Source: Aliiroseovarius marinus | GTDB taxonomy: Bacteria; Pseudomonadota; Alphaproteobacteria; Rhodobacterales; Rhodobacteraceae | Direction of reading: 5' to 3' | Assembly: GCF_004360145.1 (NCBI RefSeq) | Contig: NZ_ML178713.1 | Location: forward strand, 109,088-173,087 | DNA length: 64,000 nucleotides | Shown here: in pieces, positions 56,031 to 64,000 of the stretch | Position numbering within the stretch: the first letter of the stretch is position 1 | Layout of the letters: the number at the start of each line of letters is the position of its first letter | The notes under the pieces: generated by a model | Told to the model about the DNA's origin: nothing | What the model saw: the letters and a program-made list of their open reading frames with translations, nothing else | The model's database searches: none | Made by a program: the position numbers and the translations under genes

Positions 56031-56558
56031 TCAGAGATATTTGTGCAGCACTTTCGGGACCATGATGCGCAGCGCGTTATCCTTCAAGCCGAAATGCCGC
56101 CAAATGTGAAACCCCGCATGGGCCAGCATCAGGATGATGAAGGCATCAAAGGCGATCTCGTGAATTTCTTCGGCGATATTATGCAGCCCTTTGGGCGCGT
56201 TGCCCGGGTTGATTTGCACCAGACCGAATGCCCGAATGGCGAACGGCGCGGCAAGACCGGCGAAGGCACCGGTGGCGACCGTCACAGGTAAGCCGATTTG
56301 CAGCACCTTGTGCGACAGCGCGTGGAACTGTTTGCCCCAGCCGGGCAGCTTTGGCCCCGCCCTGCCTGCCAACCCTTTTGACAGGTACATGCCAAGCCAG
56401 ATCGCAGCCACCAGTGCCAGAAGGATGCCCATGCCCGAATGCGTGGCCAGGCCAAGCCCCGGATTGCCGCGTATTTCCTCGGGTTCGACAAGGAAGAAAT
56501 ACAGGATCAATCCAAAGGCCAGCCAGTGAAGCCATTTGATGGTTGTGCGACGGGTCAC
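56031..56558 (-). CDS. Cytochrome b561-family membrane protein
   Basis: The 175-residue inner-membrane protein has four transmembrane helices. Histidines suited to bind two b-type haems lie at about positions 11, 40, 79, 83, 133, 147 and 151 (TIKWLHWLAFGLILYFF, LATHSGMGILLALVAAIW, LMLAHAGFHIWRHFG). Such b561 proteins pass electrons from quinol or other donors across the membrane. The precise partner is unknown. It lies between the SPFH gene (three bases away) and the zinc-ribbon gene. Confidence 0.84.
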   Translation of the reverse strand: MTRRTTIKWLHWLAFGLILYFFLVEPEEIRGNPGLGLATHSGMGILLALVAAIWLGMYLSKGLAGRAGPKLPGWGKQFHALSHKVLQIGLPVTVATGAFAGLAAPFAIRAFGLVQINPGNAPKGLHNIAEEIHEIAFDAFIILMLAHAGFHIWRHFGLKDNALRIMVPKVLHKYL

Positions 56559-56561
56559 AGA

Positions 56562-57677
56562 TCAGGCACCCGGCGGGGGCGGCGGCAGGATGGTGAAAAG
56601 CTGGGCCAGCTCGGCCACGTCCTCGGCGCGCATCCAGCCGTCTTGGCCGGGGGTCCAGACGTGGCTGTCGCGGGTCAGGCTGCCTGCGGTCGCCATGCGC
56701 CCCATCGCGGCCTTGGAAAACGGGCCTTTGGTTTCGCCGTTCTCGGCCACGTGCCAGACATGCTCCACCGGCGGCGGGGGCGGCGGTGTTTGTGCGCGTG
56801 CAGCCGGGGCAGCGGGTGCGGCGCCCCACGGGCCGGATTGCATCTGACCGGCCATGCCCATGCCCATCGCGGCCCCCATGCCGGCCCCCATCGACGATGC
56901 CATGGCCGAATTCTCGGCCCCCATCGCCTCGGCGGCGTTGAACTTCATGTAGTTGTCCAGATTGCCCGCAATGCCCATCGACGTGCGCTTGTCCAACACC
57001 TCTTCCACGGCTGGGGGCAGCGAGATGTTCTCGATGTAAAACTCAGGGATCGACAGCCCGTATTCGGCGACAATGCCCGAGATCTCGGTGGCGACGATCT
57101 TGCCCAGATCAGCGGTGTTGGCGGCCATGTCCAGAACCGGAATGCCTGCGCCTGCAATCACGCGACTGAAGGCTTGCACGATGATGTTGCGGATCTGGAA
57201 GCTGATCTCGTCCATCGTGAATTCGCCATCGGTGCCGACAATCTCCACAAGGAATTTCGCCGGATCCGTCACGCGGACCGAGTACGTGCCATAGGCGCGA
57301 ATGCGGGTCGGGCCGAATTCCGGATCACGCAACATGATCGGGTTCTTGGTGCCCCATTTCAGATCGTTGAAGCGGGTCGTGTTGACGTAGTAGATCTCGG
57401 ACTTGAAGGGCGATTTGAAGCCGTGATCCCAGTGATTCAGCGTCGTCAGGATCGGCATGTTGTTGGTCTCGAGCATGTAAAGCCCGGGCGTAAACACATC
57501 CGCCAACTGGCCTTCATGCACGAACACGGCGGCCTGTCCTTCGCGCACGGTCAGTTTCGCGCCGTACTTGATCTCGTGATCTTCGCGTTCGAAACGCCAG
57601 ACCATCGTGTCGCGCGTGTCATCCACCCAATGAATGACGTCAATGAATTCTCCGGTCAGAAAATCAAGAATACCCAT
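56562..57677 (-). CDS. SPFH-domain (virion-core-like) protein with C-terminal GYF_2 domain
   Basis: This 371-residue protein starts with an SPFH/band-7-like domain, with key stretches VREGQAAVFVHEGQLADVFT and GTYSVRVTDPAKFLVEIVGT. A low-complexity Gly/Met/Ala and proline linker (MGAGMGAAMGMGMAG and a run of prolines) follows. The C-terminus is a GYF_2/DUF4339 domain: HVWHVAENGETKGPFSKAAM with WTPGQDGWMRAEDV. SPFH proteins assemble rings on membranes; GYF_2 binds other proteins. The ATG at 57677 follows AGGAGG. It is one of a chain of minus-strand genes with XpaC and TelA. Confidence 0.84.
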   Translation of the reverse strand: MGILDFLTGEFIDVIHWVDDTRDTMVWRFEREDHEIKYGAKLTVREGQAAVFVHEGQLADVFTPGLYMLETNNMPILTTLNHWDHGFKSPFKSEIYYVNTTRFNDLKWGTKNPIMLRDPEFGPTRIRAYGTYSVRVTDPAKFLVEIVGTDGEFTMDEISFQIRNIIVQAFSRVIAGAGIPVLDMAANTADLGKIVATEISGIVAEYGLSIPEFYIENISLPPAVEEVLDKRTSMGIAGNLDNYMKFNAAEAMGAENSAMASSMGAGMGAAMGMGMAGQMQSGPWGAAPAAPAARAQTPPPPPPVEHVWHVAENGETKGPFSKAAMGRMATAGSLTRDSHVWTPGQDGWMRAEDVAELAQLFTILPPPPPGA

Positions 57678-57705
57678 GGTTAAATCCTCCTGGGGGGCAA
57701 TGGGG

Positions 57706-58671
57706 TCACGCAGAGCCGCCCTTAAGTTCGGCTGCAATTTTGGTAAAGATCGGGCGCGCCTGATCGGCGGTCATGCCGGGCTGCAGGCGCTTGTCATAGA
57801 GCATCTGCAACAACAACTCGTCATGCGAGGTCAGAAGCCCGAATTCGTCGGAATCGTTGAAGATCGAGGGACGCGCCTCTGGGCTGTCATTGGGCAGACC
57901 AAGGCCTTGCGCCAACTCCTCGTGGATACAGGCCGCGCGCATCAGGTCGGGCAGTTCGGCCCGGATGACCGCGACGGCACGCTCGATCTGGTTGTTGTCG
58001 CCCCGGTCGGCGGCGAAGATCACGCAATGTGTGTCACGGTTCAGATTGGCGATTTGAGAAAGGTCGGCATCACTGATGCCCGGCACGGCACGGCGCAGTG
58101 CGGCGGCACTGGCGCGGCGTTCGGTTTCGGTCAGGATCATGACGGTGAAGTTCACACCCAGCGGAACGGCGCCCGTTGCGGCACTGATTGGATGGCCGGT
58201 CAAACGGGCCAGTCGGGCCACGTAGGGCGCAAAGACCTGCCGGTCGATCTCGCGCTGATCTTCTGGCACCGCGTCCCCGAAGCTCAGCCCAAAGCGCACG
58301 GGTCGGGTCCAGCGTGTCAGCCTAACTGCGTGTTCCTGAGTGATCCGGCGATCGCCTACCTTGCTGTATTCGCTGTTGAAGGCGATGCGTTCAAAATTCC
58401 GCGCCAGCATCACGTCGGTGAAGGGCGTGTCCGGTCCGCCGCCGTCACGGCGCAGCTGGTCATGCACCAGACGGCTGGCCTGTATCTTGGCATAGTAATT
58501 GCGCAGATAGGCGCTGCTGTCTTTCGTATGGCCAACCGTTAATTGTGGAAGGGTTTCAATAGGCTTAGGTGGTGCCGAGGCTTGCGTCTGCAGCGTGCAG
58601 CCCGCCATAGCAGTCAGGGCCGTCATCGCGATAACGGCCCTTGATATCTTGTGAAACGCGGTTCTGCTCAC
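57706..58671 (-). CDS. DUF2927 lipoprotein
   Basis: The 321-residue protein has a lipoprotein signal with lipobox AMAGC (cysteine near residue 24) and a DUF2927 domain. Family blocks are YLRNYYAKIQASRLVHDQL, FTDVMLARNFERIAFNSEYS, and the C-terminal CIHEELAQGLGLPNDSPEA. The HEELAQGLGL stretch resembles a degenerate zincin motif (HExxx rather than HExxH), but no activity is known. The start is a GTG at 58671 preceded by a GGCAAACAG sequence; this choice is not certain. It lies 28 bases from TelA and from the SPFH gene. Confidence 0.78.
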   Translation of the reverse strand: MSRTAFHKISRAVIAMTALTAMAGCTLQTQASAPPKPIETLPQLTVGHTKDSSAYLRNYYAKIQASRLVHDQLRRDGGGPDTPFTDVMLARNFERIAFNSEYSKVGDRRITQEHAVRLTRWTRPVRFGLSFGDAVPEDQREIDRQVFAPYVARLARLTGHPISAATGAVPLGVNFTVMILTETERRASAAALRRAVPGISDADLSQIANLNRDTHCVIFAADRGDNNQIERAVAVIRAELPDLMRAACIHEELAQGLGLPNDSPEARPSIFNDSDEFGLLTSHDELLLQMLYDKRLQPGMTADQARPIFTKIAAELKGGSA

Positions 58672-58699
58672 CTGTTTGCCTTTCGGGTTTTCGCCCTTC

Positions 58700-59893
58700 T
58701 TAGCTGTCCGACACGCTTTCGGCCAGATTGTGGCCCGATGCGGTGCCACGTGCCTTGGCGGCAGCCAAGGTCTCTTTCAGCTCGGCTTCCATTTTCACCA
58801 GTTCTTCTTCGGCAGCGGCGCGCTTGGCTTTGCCTTCGTCGGCGATGGCCAGGCTTTCCTCGATCGTCGCGATCAGGGTGGCGTTGGCCGATTTCACGGC
58901 TTCGATGTCGAATACGCCGCGCTCCATTTCCTGACGGACCATGCGGTTGGCCTCTTGCAGGTTTTCGGCGTTGGCGGTCAGCAACTCGTTGGTCAGGTCG
59001 GTGGCGTCCTTCACCGCGGCAGCGGCTTCGGCCGAGCGCTGGATGGTCACGGCCTGCGCCAGCTGGGTTTCCCACAGCGGTACGGTGTTCACCAAGGTTG
59101 AATTGATCTTGGTCACCAGCGACTTGTCATTTTCCTGAACCAGACGGATCGAGGGCAGCGACTGCATCGTCACCTGACGGGTCAGTTTCAGGTCATGCAC
59201 CCGGCGTTCCAGATCATCCCGCGCGGCGCGCAGGTCACGCAATTCTTGGGCTTTGATCACGCCATCCTCTTCCGGGGCGGCAGCGACTTCGGCTTCTTTG
59301 GCGGGGATCACGGTCTCGTCCAGCTCGGCCAGTTTGGCCTCGCCTGCTGCGATATACAGGGCCAGCTCGTCATAGAAATCGAGCGTCTTTTCATAGAGCT
59401 TGTCCAGCGACTTGATGTCTTTCAGCAGCACATGTTCGTGGTTCAAGAGGTTGTCAGTGATCTTGTCGATCTGGCCCTGAACATCCTCATACCGCGCCAT
59501 GAACTTGGCGGCGGGCGCCATGCGGCCCAGCAGTTTTTCCCACCAGCTGCGCTTGCGGCGCATGTCGAGTTCACTGATCGAGAAGCCGCGGATCGTGGTG
59601 ACGATGTTGCGCAGGCTATCGCCCGCCGGGCCAACATCCTTGTTGCGCACGCCCTGCAGCATGTCTTGGCTTATCACCTGCAACTCTGACTGCGCGGCCG
59701 AGCCGAATTCGATGATCGACTGCGAGTTCGCCATGTCGATCTCGTCCATGCGCTTCTGGATCTCGGCGCTGGTGGGCTTGTCGGCCTCGGCCAAAGGAAC
59801 CAGAGCGGTCGAGGGCTCGGGCAGAATCACGGCGGTGGCTTCTTCAATCTCTTTCAGGGCGGCTTGCGCCTGTTCGCGGGTCGTCTGGGTCAT
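58700..59893 (-). CDS. telA: Toxic anion resistance protein TelA
   Basis: The 397-residue protein is a largely helical TelA/KlaA family member. It carries FGSAAQSELQVISQDMLQGV, the conserved AKFMARYEDVQGQIDKITDN and LPSIRLVQENDKSLVTKINS, and WETQLAQAVTIQRSAEAAAA. TelA proteins were found through tellurite resistance, but are linked to broader membrane or phage stress. They lack enzymatic motifs. The start at 59893 is preceded by GAGGATAA. XpaC lies immediately upstream. Confidence 0.9.
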   Translation of the reverse strand: MTQTTREQAQAALKEIEEATAVILPEPSTALVPLAEADKPTSAEIQKRMDEIDMANSQSIIEFGSAAQSELQVISQDMLQGVRNKDVGPAGDSLRNIVTTIRGFSISELDMRRKRSWWEKLLGRMAPAAKFMARYEDVQGQIDKITDNLLNHEHVLLKDIKSLDKLYEKTLDFYDELALYIAAGEAKLAELDETVIPAKEAEVAAAPEEDGVIKAQELRDLRAARDDLERRVHDLKLTRQVTMQSLPSIRLVQENDKSLVTKINSTLVNTVPLWETQLAQAVTIQRSAEAAAAVKDATDLTNELLTANAENLQEANRMVRQEMERGVFDIEAVKSANATLIATIEESLAIADEGKAKRAAAEEELVKMEAELKETLAAAKARGTASGHNLAESVSDS

Positions 59894-59910
59894 CAAATTA
59901 TCCTCGTCAC

Positions 59911-60795
59911 TTAATCTTCGCTTCGCACACCTTCGCGTGCCAGCCGTTCGCGCAGAACCTCGATTTCGACATCAAGATCGCTGCGATCATCTTTCAGGAA
60001 TTGCTTCGTTTTGGCCGCAAAGTTTGCTTCCAAATCATCCAGCAGCGTTTCGTAATCCCCCAGCGCGCCGCCATGCGGGTCGCGCAGGTGGATGTCGACA
60101 AATTTGGTCGTCGCGTCGCGCGCGCCCAGCAGATAGACGCCCAAATACTTCCGGGCCGAGGTCAGGTCGCGCGGGTCGTCCTCGACCGTGCGGAACATGT
60201 CGCGGGCGGTGGCGATGAACTGATCAAGACGCGCCTCAACCCGGCGGTCGCGGATGCGGGACACGGCCTCGCGCATGGCGTTCAGGTGCTTTTCAGCCTC
60301 GCCCACGGCGCGGGCCACGCGGTCGGTCTGAAACTCGTCCACGCCCTCGGCGCCCTTATTGCGCAAGGGATCAGGGCCAAACGCGGCCAGATGCAAACCA
60401 GCGCCAAGTGCGCCAAAGATCGCCGCGTTCAGGGCCGAGCCGCCCGCAAAACCCACCAGCGACAAACCGGCGCCCATCAGGACCGTTCCGAAAAGCTTGC
60501 GCGGGATCGCAGGGCGGCGGGCGATTTTGCGGGCATCATAAGCCTGATGGGCCATGACGCCATCACGGGTCAGCCAGGCCGATCCGATCAGAATGCCGAA
60601 GGCCACGAGGGTCAGGGCCATCTCTGTCGGCGGTTGAAAAAATGCGCGGATCGCAAGGGGCAGGGGGGCAAGGAACAGAAAGTTCACACGCCCGGCGCTG
60701 CGGGCTGGTTCTTGCCCGTCAAATGGACGTCGGGTGGGTGGCGGGGTTTTGGGCTGTCCACCGGGGCTGAACTCGCCCCCATATCGCTGTGCCAT
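59911..60795 (-). CDS. XpaC-like 5-bromo-4-chloroindolyl phosphate hydrolysis family protein
   Basis: The 294-residue membrane protein has a proline-rich N-terminus and two pairs of transmembrane helices (VNFLFLAPLPLAIRAFF, MALTLVAFGILIGSAWL, LFGTVLMGAGLSLVGFAGGS and LNAAIFGALGAGLHLAAFG). A long cytoplasmic coiled region follows (VARAVGEAEKHLNAMREAVS; KYLGVYLLGARDATTKFVDI). XpaC proteins habitually sit beside TelA. The historical name refers to an observed phosphatase phenotype, not a proven enzyme. It overlaps the small upstream membrane protein by one base. Confidence 0.85.
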   Translation of the reverse strand: MAQRYGGEFSPGGQPKTPPPTRRPFDGQEPARSAGRVNFLFLAPLPLAIRAFFQPPTEMALTLVAFGILIGSAWLTRDGVMAHQAYDARKIARRPAIPRKLFGTVLMGAGLSLVGFAGGSALNAAIFGALGAGLHLAAFGPDPLRNKGAEGVDEFQTDRVARAVGEAEKHLNAMREAVSRIRDRRVEARLDQFIATARDMFRTVEDDPRDLTSARKYLGVYLLGARDATTKFVDIHLRDPHGGALGDYETLLDDLEANFAAKTKQFLKDDRSDLDVEIEVLRERLAREGVRSED

Positions 60796-60971
60796 TACGC
60801 GCCCCCCATGATCGAGACATAGAGGATCAGCGCGAGAAGCATGAAGAATGCAGTTTTCTGCAATCCATTTTCCGACACGTTCGGGCCCCCTTCCAGAAAC
60901 GGCGCATCAACACCCAACAAGGCCGGGACGCGGATACGCGCCGTGCGGCCTTTCAGATCAACACCTTCCAT
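60795..60971 (-). CDS. Small membrane protein upstream of xpaC
   Basis: This 58-residue protein has a cationic start (MEGVDLKGRTARIRVPALLG) and one transmembrane helix at its C-terminus (KTAFFMLLALILYVSIMGGA). It overlaps the XpaC start codon, so the two are translationally coupled. I do not recognise a family. Its small size and position suggest a subunit or regulator of the XpaC-TelA unit. Confidence 0.7.
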   Translation of the reverse strand: MEGVDLKGRTARIRVPALLGVDAPFLEGGPNVSENGLQKTAFFMLLALILYVSIMGGA

Positions 60972-61015
60972 GTGTTTTGTATCAGGAAGAAGAATAAGCG
61001 CGGTGGGGTGATAAA

Positions 61016-61047
61016 CAAGGGGGAATGGTTCTGAACACTCCCCCTTG
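61016..61047. promoter_or_regulatory. Inverted repeat in a divergent promoter region
   Basis: CAAGGGGGA at 61016-61024 and TCCCCCTTG at 61039-61047 form a perfect nine-base inverted repeat with a 14-base spacer. It lies between the divergent XpaC-side operon (start 60971) and the NuoE-NuoF gene (start 61247). It might be an operator for either operon, or a hairpin. The rest of this 275-base gap holds no gene I can support. Confidence 0.45.
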
Positions 61048-61246
61048 GCGGGAAATGACGCAGTCGGATTGGACCCGCGGCATGGGTGGCCGCAAAAGGC
61101 GCTTTGCGTTTCGGCATATACATGGCTGGACTTGCGCATCAGAGTGACATTGCGGGTCTACGCAATCCGTCATGCGTATGTCGTTTTTGAATGGCGCGGC
61201 GTGTCGGGAGGTCGCTATGATACGCGGGTGCTTTAAGGGGAACATC

Positions 61247-62932
61247 ATGGCGCTGGACGACAAAAAAGGCATCTGGAAATCGGGCAAAGGCAAAGGGCGT
61301 CGGACGCCCAAGGGCCGTCAGCTGAACATGGACGCACTGGAGCGTGTGCAGGCGTTGCTGGGCGACCGTCCGCGTCGCCGCGACCTGCTGATCGAGTTTT
61401 TGCACCTGATTCAGGACGAATACGGCCATTTGTCCGCCGACCACATCCGCGCACTGGCGCAGGAGATGGGCACTGGCCAAGCCGAGATTTACGAGGTCGC
61501 CAGCTTCTATGCCCATTTCGATGTGGTGAAAGAAGGCGAGACCCCTCCGCCCGCGTTGACCATCCGCGTCTGTGATTCCCTGTCCTGCGAACTGGCGGGA
61601 GCCGAGGCGCTGCAAAAAGCGCTTGAGGATGGTCTGGACGCGTCCGAAGTGCGCGTCGTGCGTGCGCCCTGCATGGGGCGCTGCGATACCGCGCCGGTGC
61701 TTGAGCTGGGTCACAACCACATCGACCACGCCACGTTTGATAAAACGCTGGCGGCGCTGCAGGCTGACGACACCCACGCCCATATCCCCGACTATCAGGA
61801 TCTGGCCGCCTATCAAGCCGAAGGCGGCTACGCCAAACTGGCCGAGCTGCGCGACGGCGGTGACTGGAAAGACGTTCAGGAAACCGTTCTGAACGCGGGT
61901 CTGCGCGGCCTTGGCGGCGCGGGCTTCCCGTCGGGCACCAAATGGGGCTTCGTGCGCGCAAATGAGGGTCCGCGTTATCTGGCCGTCAACGGTGACGAGG
62001 GCGAACCGGGCACGTTCAAAGACCGCTATTATCTGGAGCGCACCCCGCATTTGATGCTGGAAGGCATGCTGATCGCCGCTTGGGCGGTCGAGGCCGAGAC
62101 CTGCTTTATCTACATGCGCGACGAATACCCCGCCGTGCTGGAGATCCTGCGCCGCGAGATTGCAGCGCTGGAAGATGCGGGCATCGTCGCCCCCGGCTTT
62201 ATTGACCTACGCCGTGGTGCGGGTGCTTACATCTGCGGCGAAGAAAGCGCGATGATTGAATCGATCGAAGGCAAACGCGGCGAACCGCGTCACCGCCCGC
62301 CCTTCGTGGCGCAGGTCGGCATCTTCAACCGCCCGACGCTGGTCCATAATGTCGAGACCCTGCTGTGGGTCGCGCGTATCCTACGTGAGGGGCCGGAAAT
62401 TCTGACCTCGGTCGAGAAGAATGGCCGCAAAGGTCTGCGGTCCTATTCCGTATCCGGTCGCGTGGCCAATCCGGGTGTGCATCTGCTGCCCGCAGGCTCG
62501 ACCATCACCGACATTATCGAGGCCGCTGGTGGCATGGCCGACGGTCACAGCTTCAAAGCCTATCAGCCGGGCGGCCCGTCCTCGGGTCTGTTGCCCGCGT
62601 CGATGGCCGACATTCCGCTGGACTTCGACACGCTGCAACCGCATGGCACCTTCATTGGCTCGGCCGCGGTGGTGGTTCTGTCCGATAAGGATAGCGCCAA
62701 AGAGGCCGCGCTGAACATGCTGCGCTTCTTCGAGGATGAAAGCTGCGGTCAGTGCACCCCGTGCCGCGTTGGTTGCGAGAAAGCTGTGAAGCTGATGCAG
62801 GCGGACAAGTGGGATCAGGATCTGCTGGAAGAGCTGAGTCAGACGATGGTTGACGCGTCGATCTGTGGTCTGGGGCAGGCGGCGCCGAACCCGATCCGTC
62901 TGACCATGAAGCACTTCCCTGACGAAGTTTGA
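61247..62932 (+). CDS. NuoE-NuoF fusion, NAD-dependent formate dehydrogenase diaphorase subunit type
   Basis: The 561-residue protein joins a NuoE-like [2Fe-2S] ferredoxin domain with a NuoF-like NADH/FMN domain. The former has ligands in VCDSLSCELAGAEAL and RAPCMGRCDTAPVLELG. The latter has GLRGLGGAGFPSGTKWGFV, NGDEGEPGTFKDRYYLE and GAYICGEESAMIESIEGKRG, plus the [4Fe-4S] ligands in EDESCGQCTPCRVGCEKAV. Such fusions are the FdsB-type diaphorase part of formate dehydrogenases. No FdsA-like molybdenum subunit lies beside it; a lysoplasmalogenase gene follows instead. AAGGGG precedes the ATG at 61247. Confidence 0.9.
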   Translation: MALDDKKGIWKSGKGKGRRTPKGRQLNMDALERVQALLGDRPRRRDLLIEFLHLIQDEYGHLSADHIRALAQEMGTGQAEIYEVASFYAHFDVVKEGETPPPALTIRVCDSLSCELAGAEALQKALEDGLDASEVRVVRAPCMGRCDTAPVLELGHNHIDHATFDKTLAALQADDTHAHIPDYQDLAAYQAEGGYAKLAELRDGGDWKDVQETVLNAGLRGLGGAGFPSGTKWGFVRANEGPRYLAVNGDEGEPGTFKDRYYLERTPHLMLEGMLIAAWAVEAETCFIYMRDEYPAVLEILRREIAALEDAGIVAPGFIDLRRGAGAYICGEESAMIESIEGKRGEPRHRPPFVAQVGIFNRPTLVHNVETLLWVARILREGPEILTSVEKNGRKGLRSYSVSGRVANPGVHLLPAGSTITDIIEAAGGMADGHSFKAYQPGGPSSGLLPASMADIPLDFDTLQPHGTFIGSAAVVVLSDKDSAKEAALNMLRFFEDESCGQCTPCRVGCEKAVKLMQADKWDQDLLEELSQTMVDASICGLGQAAPNPIRLTMKHFPDEV

Positions 62933-62975
62933 TCTGGCGAAGTTTGATTTTCCAACTACGGTTACGTCAAGCTTG

Positions 62976-62996
62976 ACCCGCGCGTCACGCGCGGGT
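62976..62996 (+). terminator. GC-rich hairpin after the NuoE-NuoF gene
   Basis: ACCCGCGCG at 62976-62984 pairs perfectly with CGCGCGGGT at 62988-62996 around TCA, without a T-run. It may be a weak terminator or a transcript-stabilising hairpin 44 bases after the stop codon. Confidence 0.5.
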
Positions 62997-63057
62997 TGGC
63001 TGGGCGCGTGTTGACGGTGGTCAATACGTCGTTAACCCAGTTGGATTATCCAAAGAC

Positions 63058-63705
63058 ATGGCCCAATTGCCCCTCATCCTCGGCCTGCTGATCTCGCTAG
63101 CCTATTTCCCGCTGACCTCGCGCGCGCCTACGTGGCCCCGCTCGATCATCAAGACGATCCCGCTGCTGGCGTTTTCACTGGCCGCCTATGCGGGTGGAGG
63201 TTCCGCCTATCTAGTGGCCGGATTGTTCCTGTCTGCTCTCGGCGATTTCGGCCTGTCGCGGGATGGGGACGGCCCGTTCCTGTACGGCCTCTCTGCCTTC
63301 GCCTTGGCGCATCTACTCTACATCCTGCATTTCCTGGGCCTGTCCGGCGCCCCCATCTATGACGCGTTCACCACCGCGCCTATCCCTGCGCTTGTGCTGG
63401 TGGGGCTGATGGTCTCGACCGAGCTTTGGTTGGCGACCCATACGGGGCATCTGCAATGGCCTGTGCGGATCTATGTGATCATCATTGGCGTGATGGGGCT
63501 GACCGCGCTGGCGCTGCCCTTTGGGTGGACCGTGATTGGTGCCGGGTTGTTCATCATCTCGGACGTCATTCTGGCGGTCAGCCTGTTTCGGATGTCCGAC
63601 ACTTATCACCACCGGCTGAAGGCAGGCTATGCAATCTGGGGCTTCTATATCGCCGGGCAGGTGCTGATCCTACTGGGTGGACTGCCCGCGCCCGCGATCA
63701 GTTAG
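63058..63705 (+). CDS. Lysoplasmalogenase (YhhN family) membrane protein
   Basis: The 215-residue protein has about eight transmembrane helices (for example LPLILGLLISLAYFPL, LLAFSLAAYAGGGSAYLVAG and VIGAGLFIISDVILAVSLF). The family motif region AGLFLSALGDFGL and the late SDVILAVSLFRM (acidic residues in the membrane) fit YhhN/TMEM86 proteins. TMEM86B hydrolyses the vinyl-ether bond of lysoplasmalogen; the bacterial substrate is not known. It starts 126 bases after the NuoE-NuoF gene. Confidence 0.85.
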   Translation: MAQLPLILGLLISLAYFPLTSRAPTWPRSIIKTIPLLAFSLAAYAGGGSAYLVAGLFLSALGDFGLSRDGDGPFLYGLSAFALAHLLYILHFLGLSGAPIYDAFTTAPIPALVLVGLMVSTELWLATHTGHLQWPVRIYVIIIGVMGLTALALPFGWTVIGAGLFIISDVILAVSLFRMSDTYHHRLKAGYAIWGFYIAGQVLILLGGLPAPAIS

Positions 63706-63772
63706 CCTGCCCCCTTCCATCCGCCCCCAATGTGGCTTACTTGGAAGGGAAAGGGACTATGAGGGCGCTTAG

Positions 63773-64000
<228 letters not shown>

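Overview
The window is a gene-dense, GC-rich stretch of a bacterial chromosome. It most resembles an alphaproteobacterium of the Rhodobacteraceae (Roseobacter-type). The reasons are inferential: the order LppC-like lipoprotein / rsmI-yraN-gshB, the order coaBC-dut-membrane-anchored MoeB, frequent ATGA and GTGA stop/start overlaps, a two-domain NuoE-NuoF fusion, and a DMGDH-type FAD/GcvT enzyme. No plasmid, phage, IS, CRISPR, rRNA or tRNA feature was recognised. Both ends cut through genes: glnD on the left (minus strand) and ftsY on the right (plus strand).

Layout. 1-3012 (minus): glnD (partial) and an LppC/LpoA-type lipoprotein. 3092-6228 (plus): rsmI, yraN, gshB and an HSL-type alpha/beta hydrolase, nearly all overlapping. 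6216-9854 (minus): a cobU-histidine phosphatase pair, a glutathione S-transferase gene broken by an in-frame TAA, and comM. 9943-16084 (plus): ChaN-like protein, coaBC, dut, membrane-anchored MoeB, an AT-richer orphan gene on the opposite strand, and an M3 oligopeptidase. 16095-23006: a CDF metal transporter and SH3 protein (minus), then a 2-hydroxyacid dehydrogenase, a membrane protein, an HExxH lipoprotein, the dimethylglycine-dehydrogenase-type enzyme and a GFA protein (plus). 23010-27291 (minus): a DUF937 protein and a DUF1513/imelysin/di-heme oxidoreductase iron-type cluster. 27467-31223 (plus): SxtJ-like, DUF5989, carbamoyltransferase and SGNH hydrolase, probably an envelope or secondary-metabolite carbamoylation operon. 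31228-35222: TrxC, then an Lrp/AsnC regulator divergent from a citrulline hydrolase-arginase-ornithine cyclodeaminase operon. 35283-43396: gcvH, gamma-glutamylcyclotransferase, MATE pump, DUF4386, gltX, small metallopeptidase, DUF1801, MBL hydrolase and nadE. 43580-46870: an exported MORN-repeat protein, then leuA behind a leucine-rich leader peptide with hairpins. 47118-53686: the rod-shape operon mreB-mreC-mreD-mrdA-rodA plus a hydroxyacid reductase. 53781-60971 (minus): dtd, nitroreductase, and a conserved-looking stress/envelope block (zinc-ribbon membrane protein, b561 cytochrome, SPFH-GYF protein, DUF2927 lipoprotein, TelA, XpaC, small membrane protein). 61247-64000 (plus): NuoE-NuoF fusion, lysoplasmalogenase and the start of ftsY.

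The most interesting items are the TelA/XpaC/SPFH block, the SxtJ-DUF5989-carbamoyltransferase-SGNH operon, the Leu-rich attenuator in front of leuA, and the nonsense-interrupted GST gene. All assignments come from reading motifs and context; no database search was run.
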